Assembly (NCBI RefSeq): GCF_000006565.2
Contig: NC_031478.1
Location: 7,160,343 to 7,224,342, forward strand
Direction of reading: 5' to 3'
DNA length: 64,000 nucleotides
Origin: Toxoplasma gondii ME49
Lineage: Eukaryota > Apicomplexa > Conoidasida > Eucoccidiorida > Sarcocystidae
Under the pieces are notes generated by a model, which was given only the letters and a program-made list of their open reading frames with translations, was not told where the DNA came from and did no database searches. How positions within the stretch are numbered: the stretch's first letter is position 1; each line of letters starts with the position of its first letter. The position numbers were made by a program, and so were the translations under genes. Positions 60,903-64,000 of the stretch are shown in pieces.

Positions 60903-61139
60903 CTCTGTTTTTTCCCCCTTTTCTACAAGTTTTTTCTCTCTCATCTCTCGGGGAACCTTTTCGAAGATCCGCTAGACTCCACCACGGGAGAGGCCTCGCT
61001 GGGCGGCCTCTCTCGGGTTCTCCGAGATGGCCCACCCGCGCGTGACCTCGCGGCTACGAAAAGGACAACTCGCTTTTGTGTCCTTCCCTCTCAGGACAGT
61101 CTAACGGTAAATGGGGATCTTCAAGTCTCCCCTAGCACC

Positions 61140-64000
61140 ATGACGGGTCTCCATCCTCCCCCGCAAGCGGTCTTCAGTCAGCCGCGACACGAAGCGGCTT
61201 CTTTTCCTCCGTCTGTCTCCTCTTCTTTTCCTTCTTCTCTCTCGTATCCCGGCTCTTCGTTTTCGTTCGAAGAAATAAGCTTTCCTTGCTGGGTTGTCTC
61301 TGACGGTGTTTTTCGTCCCTTCGGCGCGGAGAAGCGCGCCTCCCCTGGACGATGGGAGACAGATGGAGAGAGCGAGAGCGATTGTGAGGTCGCGCCTGCT
61401 CTTTGCTCTTCTCCCAGGGATACGGAAATAGACGTCGCTCTTTCTGATCCTCGGTGTCTGTTCCAGATTCTTCGACAGCGGGCGCGAATTCCTTATTCTC
61501 TCCTCTCTCGTCTGACTCGACCCCTCGCCCTTTGCTTCTCTTGCTCTTCTCCCGTGATCCCTTCCTTTCCTCTGCATGCGAGAGAAAGAGAAGATCACGA
61601 ACGTGCTCAAGCGCATGTACACACGGAGACGCGGCAGGGAAAATCAGCCCTGTATCTCTCAGAGACGAGGTTGCCAAGAAGCGGGGAAGGAGGCGAGGAA
61701 GGCAGAAGTGTGTCGACCTTCTTTCAAACGAACAGACGAACAATTGCGCTTTCAGTGTCACCGAAGGAGCTCCAGCGTATGCAGCTTCTCCTTCTCTCTC
61801 TGTATGAGTCACCTTCCAACCGACTGCCTTTCGGTGTCTCCTCGTCACGAGCGGCTCGAGGGGACGTGAGGAGACACCTCGCCGCGTTGATTGCGAGCAG
61901 AGCGGAGAAATCGCGTCCTTCCATCCTCGCGCTCTTTGACCAGAAATGCAGAAACGGCCTCTCGGTCGACGCAGAACTCCTGGTGGATGTACACCGGAAG
62001 TGCGTCTTCGTCTCTTCGTCGCCTGTCTGCTTGGCTCGAACTCTCCGAACGCGGGCCCGATCTATCCACGCCGCCTTCCTCGTTCTGAACGGGCCGCCGA
62101 CTTCTTGTCGCTTTTCTCTTGGTGGCAGCGAAAGTCAAGACGTCAACCGGACACCCGGCGAAGGAGAGACAGTGGTCGCCGTCTTACAGGAGGAAAACAG
62201 ACATGCACCTCACGGCGTCCTCGAGTTCTTTCCATGTCAGATGCAAAGATCACCCGACACTGCTGCCGAAACGCTAGGCAAGCGCCTCACACTCCCCGTC
62301 CCGTACTTCCCCAAAACTTTCTGGGGCGTATATACACCTCAAGGCGAATGCGGGGCTGTCGTTCTCGCGGAACGACCCCAGGACGGACGCCACATGAATG
62401 CTCACATTTTTCCTCACGGACTATCCTTCCCAGCCTCCTCCTCTTCTTCTTTTGTGGCATTTAGTGTGACGTCGCCGGCAGGCCACTTCGAGCCTCGGCC
62501 TCTGCTTTTCACATGCTGCCGCTGCTGTGTCATGTCTCTGTCTGGGGAGAAGGCCTCGCCGCGAGGGCAAGACGCAGAGCAGCAGCGTGTCTCCGGTGTG
62601 AGATGCAAGCAGTCTCTGGCGGTCGCTTGGCCCCGAGAGAGCCGGCGGGTGAGTTCCTGCCCCAAAGAAGAGAAAATCGAAGGAGAGTGCGAGGACATGG
62701 AGGAGGAAGCCGAGGGAGAAAGGTTTGACAGCGCGGGAAGATCGGAAGAAGACAGGGAGTGTAACTTCTCCCAGCGGGTCTCCGAGATGCGGTGCGAAAA
62801 CCTGCAACGCGCGGATGAGAAATGCGATGATGGCTGGCTTTCCTTCCTCAATTTGCCTCCAACTGGTCACTGGAACTCCCCTCCAACACAAGCGCCGTCG
62901 CCCAGTCTACAAGTCCTGTGGGTCTGCGAACGTCCGGGCTTCTCTCTCTGTCTCGCGTACGCAGTGGAGACCCACCGGTGCGTGGTGTGTCTCCTTTTCG
63001 GGCGCGACTCTGGAGCCATACGCGGAGGTCACTGGGCCCTCCAAAGGGCCGCCGGGGTCGGCGACTGTCGGCCCTCGCCGGCTCGCCCCCACGCGACGTC
63101 GCCGTTCCACGAACAGCTGGAGATGCGGCTCGTTTTCTCGTCGCCTGCTCTGCAGGCCTTGCAGCTTCTGTCGTTTTGCCTCCCTGGCGACGACCCAGCA
63201 CCCGAGGGGGGTGGTTCCCCGAGGCGGCGCGAAACCCCCGCCCACGCGAGCGAGAGGAATCAGGAAGGAGAAAGAGACACTCCGAGAGGCCTGCTGCCGA
63301 CTTTCCTGTCTGCGCCGCCTCCGCAGCTGCTTCTGCTCCCCACAGTCTCCGTCCGGCGCACCTCGCGCGGCCACAAAAGGGAGAAGAAAGGCGAGAGCAG
63401 ATGTAGGACAAGAGAAGGCCAACTTGACAGGGAGACGAGACAGAGGGGCGAGGAGGCGTGGAGACCTGCAAACGGAACCAGGAGCCTCTTGCCGCGTTCT
63501 TTGCCCCAGACGCATGGGGAGAGAAGGCGCGTGACGCACTCAGGTCAAGAGAGACTAAGACTCGCCCTCCTCGATGAGAGAACCGACACACTTGTTCTTG
63601 TCCCGCTTCCTTCTCCTTCCTCGTTCCCCTCTGATTCGTCTGCTGTCCCCCGTACCTCTCCTTCTTTCCATTTGGATTGTCGCGACACCGAACGCATTGC
63701 CGACGTCGTCGGCTTCGTCGCGCTCGCACCCGACCAGGCGGGCCTCGTTGAAGACGGTACCCCGTCTCATTATGTCTTCCGTCTCCTTCACATCCTCCGC
63801 CAATCTTCTCCAGAGAAGAGGTCTCTGCGTTTCTGCTTCGCCCTTCCGCCTCCTTCGCCTGCGAGTTCGCTCAGGTGCTCACTCGCTCTCCCAGGCGCGT
63901 CGGCGCTTCCTTCTTACCTCCTGGTGCTGCATCGAGGTGGGCTGCTAGCGCTCTACGCCGGGGCCTCTTTGCTCGCTCTGCTGCGTCTTCCCTCTTCGTT
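61140..64000 (+). CDS. APC1: Large protein resembling the APC1 (ANAPC1) N-terminal propeller, partial
   Basis: One frame is open from 60741 to the window end with no stop, over 1,080 codons, and continues beyond. The first in-frame ATG is at 61140; an earlier start would need a spliced upstream exon. Landmarks come in the order seen in APC1. VVAVLQEENRHAPHGVLEFF and LTLPVPYFPKTFWGVY followed by VVLAER fit the ILQ...IASLPF..VWP...LLFER stretch. CLAYAVETHRCVVCLLFGR fits the VTYD..QNVHSVWTLRR stretch. YLLVLHRGGLLALYAG followed by LLRLP at the right edge fits LVL.GSGNLVLYTG....FIP. APC1 is the scaffold of the anaphase-promoting ubiquitin ligase that drives mitotic exit. Long Ser/Arg/Glu-rich insertions separate the blocks, as is common in coccidian proteins. 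The assignment rests on remembered family patterns, so the name is tentative, but the reading frame itself is solid. Confidence 0.6.
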   Translation, partial: MTGLHPPPQAVFSQPRHEAASFPPSVSSSFPSSLSYPGSSFSFEEISFPCWVVSDGVFRPFGAEKRASPGRWETDGESESDCEVAPALCSSPRDTEIDVALSDPRCLFQILRQRARIPYSLLSRLTRPLALCFSCSSPVIPSFPLHAREREDHERAQAHVHTETRQGKSALYLSETRLPRSGEGGEEGRSVSTFFQTNRRTIALSVSPKELQRMQLLLLSLYESPSNRLPFGVSSSRAARGDVRRHLAALIASRAEKSRPSILALFDQKCRNGLSVDAELLVDVHRKCVFVSSSPVCLARTLRTRARSIHAAFLVLNGPPTSCRFSLGGSESQDVNRTPGEGETVVAVLQEENRHAPHGVLEFFPCQMQRSPDTAAETLGKRLTLPVPYFPKTFWGVYTPQGECGAVVLAERPQDGRHMNAHIFPHGLSFPASSSSSFVAFSVTSPAGHFEPRPLLFTCCRCCVMSLSGEKASPRGQDAEQQRVSGVRCKQSLAVAWPRESRRVSSCPKEEKIEGECEDMEEEAEGERFDSAGRSEEDRECNFSQRVSEMRCENLQRADEKCDDGWLSFLNLPPTGHWNSPPTQAPSPSLQVLWVCERPGFSLCLAYAVETHRCVVCLLFGRDSGAIRGGHWALQRAAGVGDCRPSPARPHATSPFHEQLEMRLVFSSPALQALQLLSFCLPGDDPAPEGGGSPRRRETPAHASERNQEGERDTPRGLLPTFLSAPPPQLLLLPTVSVRRTSRGHKREKKGESRCRTREGQLDRETRQRGEEAWRPANGTRSLLPRSLPQTHGERRRVTHSGQERLRLALLDERTDTLVLVPLPSPSSFPSDSSAVPRTSPSFHLDCRDTERIADVVGFVALAPDQAGLVEDGTPSHYVFRLLHILRQSSPEKRSLRFCFALPPPSPASSLRCSLALPGASALPSYLLVLHRGGLLALYAGASLLALLRLPSS

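Noticed and set aside
60636..61045. Poly-Phe, poly-Lys and poly-Arg frames over the TTC repeat
   Set aside because: Alternative readings of the microsatellite with no support on either side; only the Ser frame connects to a real gene.
62848..63729. 293-codon antisense open frame, Arg/Ser-rich
   Set aside because: It is the complement of the GC-rich APC1-like frame. It shows no conserved blocks, and the sense frame is longer and has family landmarks.

Overview
The window looks like nuclear DNA of a tissue-cyst-forming coccidian: Toxoplasma gondii or a close relative such as Hammondia or Neospora. The reasons are intron-rich genes with GTAAG/GTGAGT donors, Ser/Ala/Pro-rich insertions in conserved proteins, a tandem array of SRS (SAG1-related) GPI-anchored surface antigen genes, a secretory-leader uL29 ribosomal protein that fits an apicoplast, and a mitochondrial cox1-like insertion in nuclear DNA. 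The species is inferred from these traits, not from an alignment.

Layout. 1-7.3 kb is gene-poor and I see no convincing gene in it. 7.3-10.1 kb (minus) is a four-exon SNU23/ZMAT2 homologue, a spliceosomal tri-snRNP matrin-type zinc-finger protein. 12.5-23.1 kb (plus) is a very intron-rich penicillin acylase family Ntn-hydrolase with an N-terminal membrane anchor. 23.1-26.6 kb is apparently non-coding. 26.6-29.8 kb (minus) is a two-exon gene for a uL29 (bacterial L29-type) ribosomal protein with a signal-peptide-like leader and a long charged tail. A tRNA-Ser(UGA) lies at 31.5 kb (minus). 33.8-37.3 kb (plus) is a three-exon TBC (Rab-GAP) protein resembling TBC1D5.

39.9-55.5 kb is a minus-strand SRS array: four two-exon, two-domain genes plus one collapsed pseudogene. 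Spacers of 2-4 kb carry recognisable copies of the same upstream and downstream modules. One 441-bp block upstream of two of the members is identical as far as I can read, and the 3' ends of the first and last genes are nearly identical, so duplication or gene conversion has been recent. The gene at 39.9-41.6 kb has an in-frame TGA just before the donor position used by its neighbours, and an alternative donor upstream would bypass it.

57.9-58.9 kb is AT-rich and carries two inverted, overlapping fragments of the cox1 N-terminus. 60.7-64.0 kb (plus) is one long reading frame that runs off the right edge; its sequence order resembles the N-terminal propeller of APC1 (anaphase-promoting complex subunit 1). 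A roughly 150-bp TTC microsatellite stands immediately before it, read either as poly-Ser or as an intronic/5'UTR pyrimidine tract.

There is no operon logic. The single-copy genes are housekeeping (splicing, organelle translation, Rab GTPase control, possibly cell cycle). The SRS array is the lineage-specific, fast-evolving part, and the acylase is the biochemical oddity.
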